The position numbers were made by a program, and so were the translations under genes. From Dichotomicrobium sp964540795 (lineage in GTDB: Bacteria; Pseudomonadota; Alphaproteobacteria; Rhizobiales; Rhodomicrobiaceae), in contig CAZINX010000006.1 of NCBI GenBank assembly GCA_964540795.1, positions 62,001 to 126,000 of the forward strand: a stretch of 64,000 nt of DNA, in the 5' to 3' direction. Shown here piece by piece: positions 54,094 through 61,415 of the stretch. The notes beneath the pieces are model-generated. The model worked only from the letters and a program-made list of their open reading frames with translations. It was not told the DNA's origin and made no database searches. How positions within the stretch are numbered: the first letter of the stretch is position 1; each line of letters opens with the position of its first letter.

Positions 54094-54124
54094 TTTCCTA
54101 GACCTCCTTTCCTTGATTTCTCAA

Positions 54125-54153
54125 AGTATGCGCCCATCATTCGTATGCGTCAA
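54125..54153 (-). promoter_or_regulatory. Sigma70-type promoter of the cryptic unit
   Basis: On the minus strand TTGACG (54153-54148) and CATACT (54130-54125) are separated by exactly 17 bp. The predicted start is near 54118, just ahead of the AAGGAGG. Confidence 0.6.
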
Positions 54154-54222
54154 TACTGTTGTTGAAATAGTCAGCCGGCCGCCTTAGGCTTTCGGCTTCA
54201 TGCCAGATGAGGGAGCAACGCC

Positions 54223-54777
54223 ATGGCCGTGAAAACCCCGATCTGCGATTTCGGCTGGAAAGCGCCGGATTTCGAATTGCCCGGCACCGACATGCGGCTC
54301 TACACGCTGTCCGACATCCGCGGGGAAAACGGCACGCTCATCATGTTTATCTGCAATCACTGCCCTTATGTGCGCGCGGTGATCGACCGGCTGGCGCGCG
54401 ACGTGCGGGAGCTGCAGGGGCTGGGGATCGGTGCGGCGGCAATCTGCGCGAACGACGCGGAGAACTACCCCGACGATTCCTTCGAGAACATGAAGCGCTT
54501 CGCCACGGAGCACGGCTTCACCTTCCCCTATCTCCACGATGAGAGCCAGCAGGTCGCGCGCGACTACGGCGCGGTGTGCACGCCCGACTTCTTTGGTTTC
54601 GACAGCGAGCTGGGGTTGCAATATCGCGGCCGGCTCGATGAAAGCGGCGCGCAACCGGCCGCGCCGGACGCCCGCCGCGAGTTGTTCCAGGCCATGAAAC
54701 AGGTCGCCGAGACTGGCCAAGGGCCGGCCGATCAGACGCCTTCGATGGGCTGCTCCATCAAATGGAAGGCGGCCTGA
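54223..54777 (+). CDS. Thioredoxin-family (peroxiredoxin-like) protein
   Basis: 184 aa redoxin-fold protein. The active-site-like motif is Cys44-Asn-His-Cys47 in FICNHCPYVRAV, and typical family segments are PDFELPG, YPDDSFENMK, PYLHDESQQVARDYGAVCTPDFF and the C-terminal PSMGCSIKWK. These AhpC/TSA-like proteins are presumed thiol oxidoreductases or peroxidases without a settled substrate. It has no signal peptide, so it is cytosolic. Confidence 0.9.
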   Translation: MAVKTPICDFGWKAPDFELPGTDMRLYTLSDIRGENGTLIMFICNHCPYVRAVIDRLARDVRELQGLGIGAAAICANDAENYPDDSFENMKRFATEHGFTFPYLHDESQQVARDYGAVCTPDFFGFDSELGLQYRGRLDESGAQPAAPDARRELFQAMKQVAETGQGPADQTPSMGCSIKWKAA

Positions 54778-54785
54778 GGGATTCG

Positions 54786-54801
54786 TTAACCTTTTATTAA
54801 C
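54786..54801. promoter_or_regulatory. CtrA-type binding site
   Basis: TTAACC-TTTTA-TTAACC contains an exact TTAA-N7-TTAAC (54786-54801), the full consensus of the alphaproteobacterial cell-cycle regulator CtrA. A further TTAA follows at 54807-54810. It lies 72 bp upstream of the small membrane protein gene. Confidence 0.6.
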
Positions 54802-54872
54802 CCTGATTAAGCCGTTAGCAATAAATTTAGTCGAATGCCGTTTACTCTCCCCTGTCGTTAGGGGAGGTGCGC

Positions 54873-55181
54873 ATGACGCTGGCGGATTACGCCCGCTTTG
54901 CCTTGTTGATTGCGCTCGGCGTCCTGTCCTTCATCGTGTTCCTGGTCGCCGGGACGCTGGTGGGGTTGATGTTCGTCGACCCCTACGGCTGCCGGTGCGT
55001 TCACCCGTTTCCGCCCGTGGGGCTGTACGTGCTGGGCCTGCTTGGGATCCTGCTCCTGATCCCGGCGATCCGCACGGCCGTGAACGACGCGCCGGAATAT
55101 CTGGAAAAGGTCGGACTGACGAGCTACGCGACGATCGCGCTGATCGTTATCTCGATCCTCGTATTCATCATCATTCTTTAG
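54873..55181 (+). CDS. Small integral membrane protein (102 aa)
   Basis: Unrecognised 102 aa membrane protein with three helices (about residues 10-33, 48-65 and 83-102) and a short loop DPYGCRCVHPFPP containing a CxC pair after the first helix. It starts at the ATG at 54873, with GGGGAGG five bases upstream. A full CtrA-type site lies upstream. Its stop overlaps the convergent small gene by 4 bp. The function is unknown. Confidence 0.75.
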   Translation: MTLADYARFALLIALGVLSFIVFLVAGTLVGLMFVDPYGCRCVHPFPPVGLYVLGLLGILLLIPAIRTAVNDAPEYLEKVGLTSYATIALIVISILVFIIIL

Positions 55182-55444
55182 GCTGGGGGCGGCGCGGCGG
55201 CGTGTTGTTCAAACCGTTCGCGCAGGCCGGGGTAAAGCGCATCGAAGGCTTCCGGCGTCAGCGGATGGCCTGCGGCGTCGAAGACGAGCGTGACGCCGCC
55301 CCGGCGAATGAGGATGGCAACCGGGCGCCTGGTCGCGTGAAAGGACAGCGCGCCGCTAGCGCGAAACCCGCGCAACCGCTGTTCGACCACCGCGGCGGCG
55401 GCGGCATTCCCGGCGCGCACGACCGTATCCAGCGTGACCGTCAT
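55178..55444 (-). CDS. Small hypothetical protein downstream of the DUF2953 gene
   Basis: 88 aa soluble protein without recognised domain; sequence such as AILIRRGGVTLVFDAAGHPLTPEAFDAL suggests a small alpha/beta fold. The ATG at 55444 overlaps the stop of the DUF2953 gene (ATGA), so it is translationally coupled to a GerW-DUF2953 operon. That coupling is the main reason to accept it as real. Confidence 0.65.
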   Translation of the reverse strand: MTVTLDTVVRAGNAAAAAVVEQRLRGFRASGALSFHATRRPVAILIRRGGVTLVFDAAGHPLTPEAFDALYPGLRERFEQHAAAPPPA

Positions 55445-56001
55445 CGGCGCGGCCCGAATGCACGCCACGCAAAGCGGATCAGGGGTCCGATGAACGCCGC
55501 GGGAATGAAGCTTGCCTCCGCGCTGAGCCGGCCCGCAAGCCGGACCCGCTCGAAATCCGGGCGCAACTGGACCGACACCCCGCCGGGCGCGGGAATGGCG
55601 TAGCGGGCGGCCTGAAACATCCCGAAAAGCTGGCCGGTGTCGGCCGGATCGCCGAGACCGACATCGGCATCGATCGCCAACCGCCGGACGTGCACACGCC
55701 CTATAAGGTCAGCCAGCAGCGCCGGCGCCGCGTGGACGATGTTGGAGGCATTGCGAAACCCGGGCGCGCGCGGCTTCGGCGCTGCCCGCTCTCGCGCGCG
55801 CTTCTTTCTGCATCGCGCGCTGTCAAACACGCGGATCGGCGGCGTCAGCCCGGCGAGCAGCCGCGCCACGACGATCGCCCGCCATCTCGGCTCCCCGCTC
55901 ACAACGCAGCGCAGGCGCACCGGCGTGACCGCGACAGCCGCCAGCACGGCAACCATCGCCAGGACGAGCGCAAGCAGCGCCCAGAGCAAGCCCGCGATCA
56001 T
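55441..56001 (-). CDS. DUF2953 protein (YtfI-like)
   Basis: 186 aa with an N-terminal membrane helix (about residues 3-25), a basic linker (CRKKRARERAAPKPRA) and a soluble C-terminal domain containing VRRLAIDADVGLGDPADTGQLFG and YAIPAPGGVSVQLRPDF, the DUF2953 hallmark. In Bacillus the DUF2953 protein YtfI is encoded with YtfJ/GerW, and the same pair is seen here with a 4-bp overlap on the upstream side. The function outside sporulation is unknown. Confidence 0.82.
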   Translation of the reverse strand: MIAGLLWALLALVLAMVAVLAAVAVTPVRLRCVVSGEPRWRAIVVARLLAGLTPPIRVFDSARCRKKRARERAAPKPRAPGFRNASNIVHAAPALLADLIGRVHVRRLAIDADVGLGDPADTGQLFGMFQAARYAIPAPGGVSVQLRPDFERVRLAGRLSAEASFIPAAFIGPLIRFAWRAFGPRR

Positions 56002-56357
56002 GTCTCGGTCTGTTCGTCCGGCTTGCGCCGGTCCACGCGGTCGACCACGCGCGCGGCCGCCTCGCCGATCGCCTCGACCATGCTTGTCATTGCGCCGCGC
56101 ATCCCCTCGACCCGCGCGCCGTTCGCGTCAATGATGATCGCGCCGACCGGCTTGATGCCGCCGGCCCCGCCTGCGCCCGCGCCTTGCTCTGTCTTCTGGT
56201 CCGCGCCGCCGCCAGCGCCGAAGCCAAAGCCGTAGCTGACCATCGGGATTATCGTGACGCCGTCGCGCTCGATCGGCTCGCCCAGCACATTCCTGACGTT
56301 CAGCAGACGGTCGAGTTCGTCGACCGTGCCCTTCAGCAGACGTTCCACGTCTTCCAT
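55998..56357 (-). CDS. GerW/YtfJ-family protein
   Basis: 119 aa. Segments typical of the family are NVLGEPIERDGVTIIPMVSYGFGFGAGGG and GIKPVGAIIIDANGARVE, which form the conserved VIPV/VSxGF core with a Gly-rich loop, and a C-terminal amphipathic helix. In Bacillus, GerW is a spore protein needed for CwlJ-dependent germination. Homologues in non-sporulating bacteria are common but uncharacterised. It is the first gene of a three-gene overlapping operon. Confidence 0.88.
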   Translation of the reverse strand: MEDVERLLKGTVDELDRLLNVRNVLGEPIERDGVTIIPMVSYGFGFGAGGGADQKTEQGAGAGGAGGIKPVGAIIIDANGARVEGMRGAMTSMVEAIGEAAARVVDRVDRRKPDEQTET

Positions 56358-56509
56358 GATGATCTCCTCAGCGAATGGACCCGGCGGTACGGTAGGCGAG
56401 CGCCGTTGGGCGCGCGTTAACCTGGATCATCGGCTCGGCCTGCGCGTATCTTTTCAGCCGATGCCTTGCGATCGTGCAGTACAGGCCACACTCAGGGAGC
56501 GGCGCGACG

Positions 56510-57403
56510 ATGACGGGCGCATTTCATTCCGCGTGGATCACCGCGGATGGCGACATCGGGACAGCCGGCGCGGCTTCGGCTCTGTTTCCATGGTGGAGCT
56601 TCACGAAAACCGCGCTCGCCATTTGCGCGTTGCGCCTGGTCGAGGCGCGGCTGTTGGCGCTCGACGCGCCGCGCCCCGGCAAGCCGTACACCCTGCGCCA
56701 GCTTCTGCAGCATCGCGCCGGCGTGCCGAATTACGGCCGCCTCCAGAGCTACCACGACGCCGTCGCGCGCGGTGACGCCCCCTGGCCGCGCGAAAAACTC
56801 CTTGCCGCCGTCGATGCGGACCGGCCGGACTTCGCGCCCGGCGCGGACTGGGCTTACAGCAATGTCGGCTACCTTTTCGTCCGGGAAGCGATCGAAGATG
56901 CAACGGGTCTCAGCGCCGGCGAGGCGTTGCGAAAGCTGGTGCTCGCGCCATTGCAGCTGCCATCGGCAAAATGGGCCGTTGGCGCTTCGGATTTCAGCGA
57001 CATTCACTGGCCGGACGGGCGCGGCTACCACCCCGGCTGGGTTTATCACGGCTGCCTGAAAGGCACGGTGAGGGACGCCGCCGCGTTGCTCCACGCTCTC
57101 TTTAACGGTACATTGCTGCGTGCTGAAACCCGCGCCGCCATGTTCGCGCGCCATCCTCTGGGCGGGGCGATACCGGGCCGGCCATGGACCGAATGCGGCT
57201 ATGGCCTCGGTGTGATGGCCGGTAAAATGGCCGAAGCGGGCAGGGTGATCGGCCATTCCGGCGCGGGACCGTTCTCATCCAACGCCGTCTACCATTTCCC
57301 CGAGCGGCCGACGCCAGTCACCGTCGCTGTTTTCACCGACGGCAGTGACGAAGGGCGTGCGGAAAACGAAGCGTTCCGGATGGCGCTTCAGGCGCAAGCA
57401 TAA
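56510..57403 (+). CDS. Serine hydrolase, beta-lactamase/penicillin-binding-protein fold
   Basis: 297 aa class C beta-lactamase-like hydrolase. The catalytic Ser30-x-x-Lys33 is in WWSFTKTAL, the Tyr-Ser-Asn motif is in WAYSNVGYL, and the third motif is HSG in VIGHSGAGPFSS. No signal peptide is visible, so it is probably a cytosolic esterase or peptidase rather than a lactamase. The ATG at 56510 has GGGAG 12 bases upstream; a GTG 12 codons earlier is an alternative. Confidence 0.88.
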   Translation: MTGAFHSAWITADGDIGTAGAASALFPWWSFTKTALAICALRLVEARLLALDAPRPGKPYTLRQLLQHRAGVPNYGRLQSYHDAVARGDAPWPREKLLAAVDADRPDFAPGADWAYSNVGYLFVREAIEDATGLSAGEALRKLVLAPLQLPSAKWAVGASDFSDIHWPDGRGYHPGWVYHGCLKGTVRDAAALLHALFNGTLLRAETRAAMFARHPLGGAIPGRPWTECGYGLGVMAGKMAEAGRVIGHSGAGPFSSNAVYHFPERPTPVTVAVFTDGSDEGRAENEAFRMALQAQA

Positions 57404-57426
57404 CAGGCCTGCGACCCAGCCTGGCG

Positions 57427-57457
57427 AGAAAAAGGGCGGCCCGCGTGGGGCCGCCCT
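57427..57457 (-). terminator. Intrinsic terminator of glnA
   Basis: On the minus strand AGGGCGGCC and GGCCGCCCT-type arms (57457-57449 and 57441-57433, 9 bp) with a 7-nt loop are followed by TTTTTCTCG. It lies about 110 bp after the glnA stop. The plus strand lacks a T-tract. Confidence 0.8.
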
Positions 57458-57498
57458 GTCAGGAGAGGAAGAAAAACGCCTCAGCGCCTTCTGACTTT

Positions 57499-57569
57499 AA
57501 GCGCGATTTTTCCGAAAAACCGGGTCCATCCTGCATCATGTCCGGGACGGGCTTTTTCGGATCGCGCTT
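57499..57569. repeat. Bulged palindrome at the glnA 3' end
   Basis: Left arm 57499-57519 and right arm 57553-57569 pair over 17 bp (AAGCGCGAT + CCGAAAAA on the left), with an unpaired TTTT in the left arm. The 33-nt loop is GC-rich. The right arm runs into the first base of the glnA stop codon. It is similar in design to the two elements at 44153-44320, and I recall abundant rhizobial palindromes of the form GATC-CGAAAA/TTTTCGG-AAAA-GATC. Confidence 0.85.
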
Positions 57570-58978
57570 TAGACGCTGTAATACAGGTCGAACTCGACCG
57601 GGTGCGGCATCTGCTCGAACGTCTCGACCTCTTCCATCTTCAGCTCGATGTAGCCGTCGATCTGGTCGTCGGTGAACACGCCGCCGCGCTTCAGGAACTC
57701 TCGGTCACTGTCGAGCGCCTCGACCGCCTGACGCAGCGAGCCGCAAACCGTCGGGATGCCTTCCAGCTCCGCCGGCGGCAGGTCGTACAGGTTCTTGTCC
57801 ATCGGGTCGCCCGGATGGATGCGGTTCTGGATGCCGTCGAGGCCGGCCATCAGCATCGCGGAGAACGCCAGGTACGGGTTCGCGGACGGGTCCGGGAAGC
57901 GGATCTCGATGCGCTTGCCCTTTGGGCTGGCAACATGCGGGATGCGGCAGGACGCCGAACGGTTGCGCGAGGAGTAGGCCAGCAGCACCGGGGCCTCGTA
58001 GCCCGGAACCAGACGCTTGTAGGAGTTTGTCGTCGGGTTCGAGAAGGCGTTGATGACGCGCGCGTGCTTCAGGATGCCGCCGATGTAATAGAGGCAGGTC
58101 TCCGACAGGTCCGCATACTGGTTGCCCGCGAACACCGGCTCGGAGCCGCGCCAGATCGACTGGTGGACATGCATTCCGGTCCCGTTGTCGCCGAACACGG
58201 GCTTGGGCATGAAAGTCGCCGTCTTGCCATAAGCCTGCGCGACGTTGTGGACGGCGTATTTGTACTTCTGCACGCGGTCGGCGATATCGACCAGCGTGGA
58301 GAACTTGATGCCCAGCTCATGCTGCGCCGCGCCGACCTCATGGTGATGCTTCTCGACCTCGACGCCCATGTCGGCGAGCACGCTGAGCATCTCCGAACGG
58401 ATGTCCTGCGCGCTGTCCACCGGGGGCACCGGGAAATAGCCGCCTTTCATGCGCGGGCGATGGCCGAGATTTCCCATCTCATAATCGGTATCGGTATTGG
58501 TGGGCAGCTCCATGCTGTCGATCTTGAAGCCGCAGTTGTAAGGGTCCGAGGAAAAGCGCACGTCATCAAAGATGAAGAACTCCGGCTCCGGGCCGAAGAA
58601 CGCCTTGTCGCCGATGCCGGTCTGCTGGAGATAGGCTTCGGCCTTGCGGGCGGTGCCGCGTGCGTCGCGCTCGTAGCGCTCACCCGTTGTCGGCTCGAAA
58701 ATGTCGCAGAACAGCACCATCGTGGACTGCGCGAAGAACGGGTCGATATAGGCCGAGCCGGCATCCGGCATCAGGGTCATGTCGGATTGCGAAATGTCCT
58801 TCCAGCCGGCGATCGACGAGCCGTCGAACATGATGCCGTCCGAGAACGAATCCTCGTCGAACGCCGCGACATCCATCGTGACGTGCTGCATCTTGCCGCG
58901 CGGATCGGAAAAACGCAGATCGACGAACTTCACGCCCTCGTCCTTGATCCGTCTCAAAACTTCGGTTTGATCTGCCAT
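57569..58978 (-). CDS. glnA: Glutamine synthetase type I
   Basis: 469 aa dodecameric GS-I, the main ammonia-assimilating enzyme. Landmarks are MFDGSSIAGWK, the metal-binding EPEFFIFD, HHHEVGAAQHE, NGTGMHVHQS (ATP/glutamate site) and the adenylylation Tyr in KNLYDLPPAEL near residue 397. It lies 113 bp downstream of glnB on the same strand. Its activity is expected to be controlled by adenylylation through the PII protein encoded next to it. Confidence 0.98.
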   Translation of the reverse strand: MADQTEVLRRIKDEGVKFVDLRFSDPRGKMQHVTMDVAAFDEDSFSDGIMFDGSSIAGWKDISQSDMTLMPDAGSAYIDPFFAQSTMVLFCDIFEPTTGERYERDARGTARKAEAYLQQTGIGDKAFFGPEPEFFIFDDVRFSSDPYNCGFKIDSMELPTNTDTDYEMGNLGHRPRMKGGYFPVPPVDSAQDIRSEMLSVLADMGVEVEKHHHEVGAAQHELGIKFSTLVDIADRVQKYKYAVHNVAQAYGKTATFMPKPVFGDNGTGMHVHQSIWRGSEPVFAGNQYADLSETCLYYIGGILKHARVINAFSNPTTNSYKRLVPGYEAPVLLAYSSRNRSASCRIPHVASPKGKRIEIRFPDPSANPYLAFSAMLMAGLDGIQNRIHPGDPMDKNLYDLPPAELEGIPTVCGSLRQAVEALDSDREFLKRGGVFTDDQIDGYIELKMEEVETFEQMPHPVEFDLYYSV

Positions 58979-59091
58979 GACACTCCCTTTTGCTTCTCAT
59001 GACGTGGGTTGGCCCTAGGGGGGATAACCGCCGCGCCAGCGCGACCGGTATTTCGAAATGTCCTGCTTGCGTTTATGAGCCTCGGGCGGTT

Positions 59092-59430
59092 CTACAGCGC
59101 GTCCGTTCCGGTCTCGCCGGTGCGGATGCGCACCGCGTCCTCGATCGTGGTCACGAATATCTTGCCGTCGCCGATGCGCCCGGTGCGCGCGGCGTTCTGG
59201 ATCGTCTCAAGCGCCTTTTCGAGCATCTCGTCGGGCAGCACCAGCTCCACCTTCACCTTCGGCAGGAAGTCGACCACGTATTCGGCCCCGCGATACAATT
59301 CCGTGTGCCCCTTCTGACGGCCGAAGCCCTTGGCCTCGGTGACCGTGATGCCTTGCAGCCCCATCTCCTGCAGCGCTTCCTTCACCTCGTCGAGTTTGAA
59401 CGGCTTGATGATGGCCTCGATCTTCTTCAT
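59092..59430 (-). CDS. glnB: Nitrogen regulatory protein P-II
   Basis: 112 aa, the exact P-II length. The T-loop carries the uridylylation site Tyr51 in ELYRGAEYVVDF. The ATP-binding C-terminal signature is GRIGDGKIFVTTIEDAVRIRTGE. The ATG at 59430 fits the family start MKKIEAIIKPFKL; longer in-frame readings are not supported. It forms glnB-glnA, typical of alphaproteobacteria, and has a sigma-54 type promoter. Confidence 0.98.
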   Translation of the reverse strand: MKKIEAIIKPFKLDEVKEALQEMGLQGITVTEAKGFGRQKGHTELYRGAEYVVDFLPKVKVELVLPDEMLEKALETIQNAARTGRIGDGKIFVTTIEDAVRIRTGETGTDAL

Positions 59431-59510
59431 GTCCCTGGCGTCCTTCCGCATGATTCTTGCCGGCGCGCCCGCGCGGCATCGCCGGGCTGCGCCTTTCTGC
59501 GCATTCAGGA

Positions 59511-59526
59511 AGCATGAGCCGTGCCA
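59511..59526 (-). promoter_or_regulatory. Sigma-54 (-24/-12) promoter of glnB-glnA
   Basis: On the minus strand TGGCAC (59526-59521) and ATGCT (59515-59511) give the GG-N10-GC spacing of RpoN promoters (consensus TGGCAC-N5-TTGCW, one mismatch). The predicted start is near 59500, leaving a leader of about 70 nt before glnB. Activation by NtrC is inferred. Confidence 0.75.
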
Positions 59527-59885
59527 AAAACGCGGGTTGCCGCTTTCTGAGGCGCAAATTGCGACTGCGCCCTGCTGAGGTCGAGATTGTCGCACACAAA
59601 ATAGGCGCAATGATTATTTTGTAGGCGGAATCGCCTTGTCTGGGGGTAAATCCGGCGCAATGCGCGCGGAGCGTGCAGGCGTCTTCTTTAGATGTTGCGG
59701 TTGAAATGTATTGATCCTAATGTGCGTCGCGCGGCCTGTGACGGATTGGCTCACCGCCTCCAGCGGGGCTTTCCGGGCGGCGCTGCGTCTCGCTGGTCCT
59801 GCCTGCCCAACGGTCTGTCCCCGGCAGATCGCCGCCGGCGCAGGCGCTCCTCTCTAAGTTCTCCGGATAGCGCATGGGCTGACAA
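59527..59885. other. Divergent intergenic region glnB / NAD(P)HX repair gene
   Basis: Upstream of the RpoN promoter are A/T-rich patches and small dyads such as CGCAA-A-TTGCG (59552-59562) and TTGTCGC/GCGCAA (about 59587-59610), which are candidate NtrC sites but poor matches. The right half (59700-59885) is GC-rich and shows no clear promoter or RNA structure. Confidence 0.4.
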
Positions 59886-61388
59886 TTGCTTGAGTTATTG
59901 ACCACCGAAGAGATGATCCGTGCCGAACAGCTTGCCATGGAGAACGGCACGTCGAACCTCATCCTGATGGAAAACGCGGGCAACGGCGTCGCGGAGGATG
60001 TGGTCAAGCGCTTCGCGCGCGGCAGCAAGGTGGTCGTGCTCTGCGGTCCGGGACGCAACGGCGGGGACGGCTTCGTGGCGGCCCGGCGGCTTCGCGAACG
60101 CGGCTATCACATCCGGCTGGCGCTGCTGGGCGAAAAGCAGAAGCTTCCAGCCGAAGCGCAGGAAATGGCCAAGCGCTGGGACGAGAGCATCGAGCCGATG
60201 ACGCCGGACTGCCTGGACGGCGCGCAGCTTATCATCGACGCCATCTTTGGCACCGGCCTGCGCGATGAGGTGCGCGACGTGCCCGCCCAGATGATCGAGG
60301 ACGTCACGCGCCGGAACCTGCCGGTGGTGGCCGTGGACATGCCGACCGGCGTGGACGCGACCTCCGGACAAATCCACGGTACGGCTTTCCGCGCGGTCAG
60401 CACGGTCTCCTTCTATCGCCGCAAGACCGGGCAGGTCCTGTTTCCCGGCCGCACCTACTGCGGCGAGGTGACTACGGTGGATATCGGCATTCCCGCCTCG
60501 GTGATGAAGGAGGTCGGCCCCCGCGCCTTCTCCGACCAACCGGAACTCTGGCTGAAATACTATCCGCGCCTGAAGCTGACCGGCCACAAATATGATCGCG
60601 GTCACGCCGTTGTCGTCTCCGGGGAGATGGAGCGCACCGGGGCGGCCCGTCTCGGCGCGCGCGCGGCGCTGCGAATGGGCGCGGGGCTGGTCTCGCTGGC
60701 CAGTTCGAAATCTGCTTTCTACATCAATGCAGCGCAACTGACGGCAGTCATGGTCGACGCCTATGAGGGGCCTGACGGGCTGGCCGAAGTGCTGGCCGAT
60801 GAGCGCATCTCCGCGGTGATGATCGGCCCCGGCGCGGGCGTCACCGAGGAGACCCAGCAGAACGTCGCGGCGGTGCTGGGCAGCGCTTCGGCGGCGGTGA
60901 TCGACGCCGACGGCCTGACCTCGTTCGAGGACGATCCGTCCATGCTCTTCGAGCAGATCAAGTACCGCGAGCCGCCGGTGATCCTCACGCCGCATGAGGG
61001 CGAGTTCGCCCGCGTCTTCCCGGAGCTGACTGAAGAGCCGTCGAAGCTGGAGCGCGCCCGCGCGGCCGCGGAAATGTCCGGCGCGGTCGTCGTGCTGAAG
61101 GGGCCGGACACGGTGATCGCCGCGCCCAATGGCGTCGCCGGGCTGGTCGAGAACGCCCCGCCCTGGCTGGCCACCGCCGGGACGGGCGACGTGCTTGCCG
61201 GCATCATAACCGGCCTGCTGGCCCAGGGCATGGACGCGCTCGACGCGGCGATGGCCGGCGTGTGGATTCACGGCGAGACCGCCCGCGAGATCGGCCCCGG
61301 CATGATCGCGGAGGACATGAGCGAGGCGCTGCCCGAGATTATCCGACGGCTTGACGAGCGTGCCGACCTGTTCTCCGGCAAGACCTGA
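59886..61388 (+). CDS. nnrD: Bifunctional NAD(P)HX epimerase/dehydratase
   Basis: 500 aa fusion of the two metabolite-repair activities that restore hydrated NAD(P)H. The N-terminal YjeF_N/NnrE part (to about residue 215) has LMENAGNGVAE, VVVLCGPGRNGGDGFVAARRL and VDMPTGVDATSG. The C-terminal ribokinase-like NnrD part has KYDRGHAVVVSG, MIGPGAGV, VILTPHEGEFARVF and TAGTGDVLAGIITGLLAQG (catalytic Asp). The start is uncertain: the family-like LELLTTEEM begins at a TTG at 59886, while the first ATG is at 59913. Confidence 0.94.
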   Translation: MLELLTTEEMIRAEQLAMENGTSNLILMENAGNGVAEDVVKRFARGSKVVVLCGPGRNGGDGFVAARRLRERGYHIRLALLGEKQKLPAEAQEMAKRWDESIEPMTPDCLDGAQLIIDAIFGTGLRDEVRDVPAQMIEDVTRRNLPVVAVDMPTGVDATSGQIHGTAFRAVSTVSFYRRKTGQVLFPGRTYCGEVTTVDIGIPASVMKEVGPRAFSDQPELWLKYYPRLKLTGHKYDRGHAVVVSGEMERTGAARLGARAALRMGAGLVSLASSKSAFYINAAQLTAVMVDAYEGPDGLAEVLADERISAVMIGPGAGVTEETQQNVAAVLGSASAAVIDADGLTSFEDDPSMLFEQIKYREPPVILTPHEGEFARVFPELTEEPSKLERARAAAEMSGAVVVLKGPDTVIAAPNGVAGLVENAPPWLATAGTGDVLAGIITGLLAQGMDALDAAMAGVWIHGETAREIGPGMIAEDMSEALPEIIRRLDERADLFSGKT

Positions 61389-61415
61389 GCCGCCTGCCCT
61401 CAGCAAGGTACTCTG

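Larger units (their letters stand above)
53771..54118 (-). other. Cryptic minus-strand transcription unit (small RNA or small-protein gene)
   Basis: The 575 bp between tRNA-Val and the thioredoxin-family gene has no conventional gene but a complete set of minus-strand signals: a sigma70-type promoter (54125-54153), a strong AAGGAGG ribosome binding site (54103-54109), a 10-codon ORF, a 31-codon ORF and an intrinsic terminator (53771-53803). The predicted transcript is about 340 nt. It does not match rnpB, SRP RNA, 6S RNA or tmRNA as far as I can recognise. It may be a regulatory RNA, a small-protein mRNA or a decayed gene. Confidence 0.45.

Noticed and set aside
53648..54222. Possible integration site or remnant island downstream of tRNA-Val
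   Set aside because: There is no integrase and no direct repeat of the tRNA 3' end, and the flanking genes are ordinary chromosomal genes. The minus-strand promoter-terminator unit is a better explanation.
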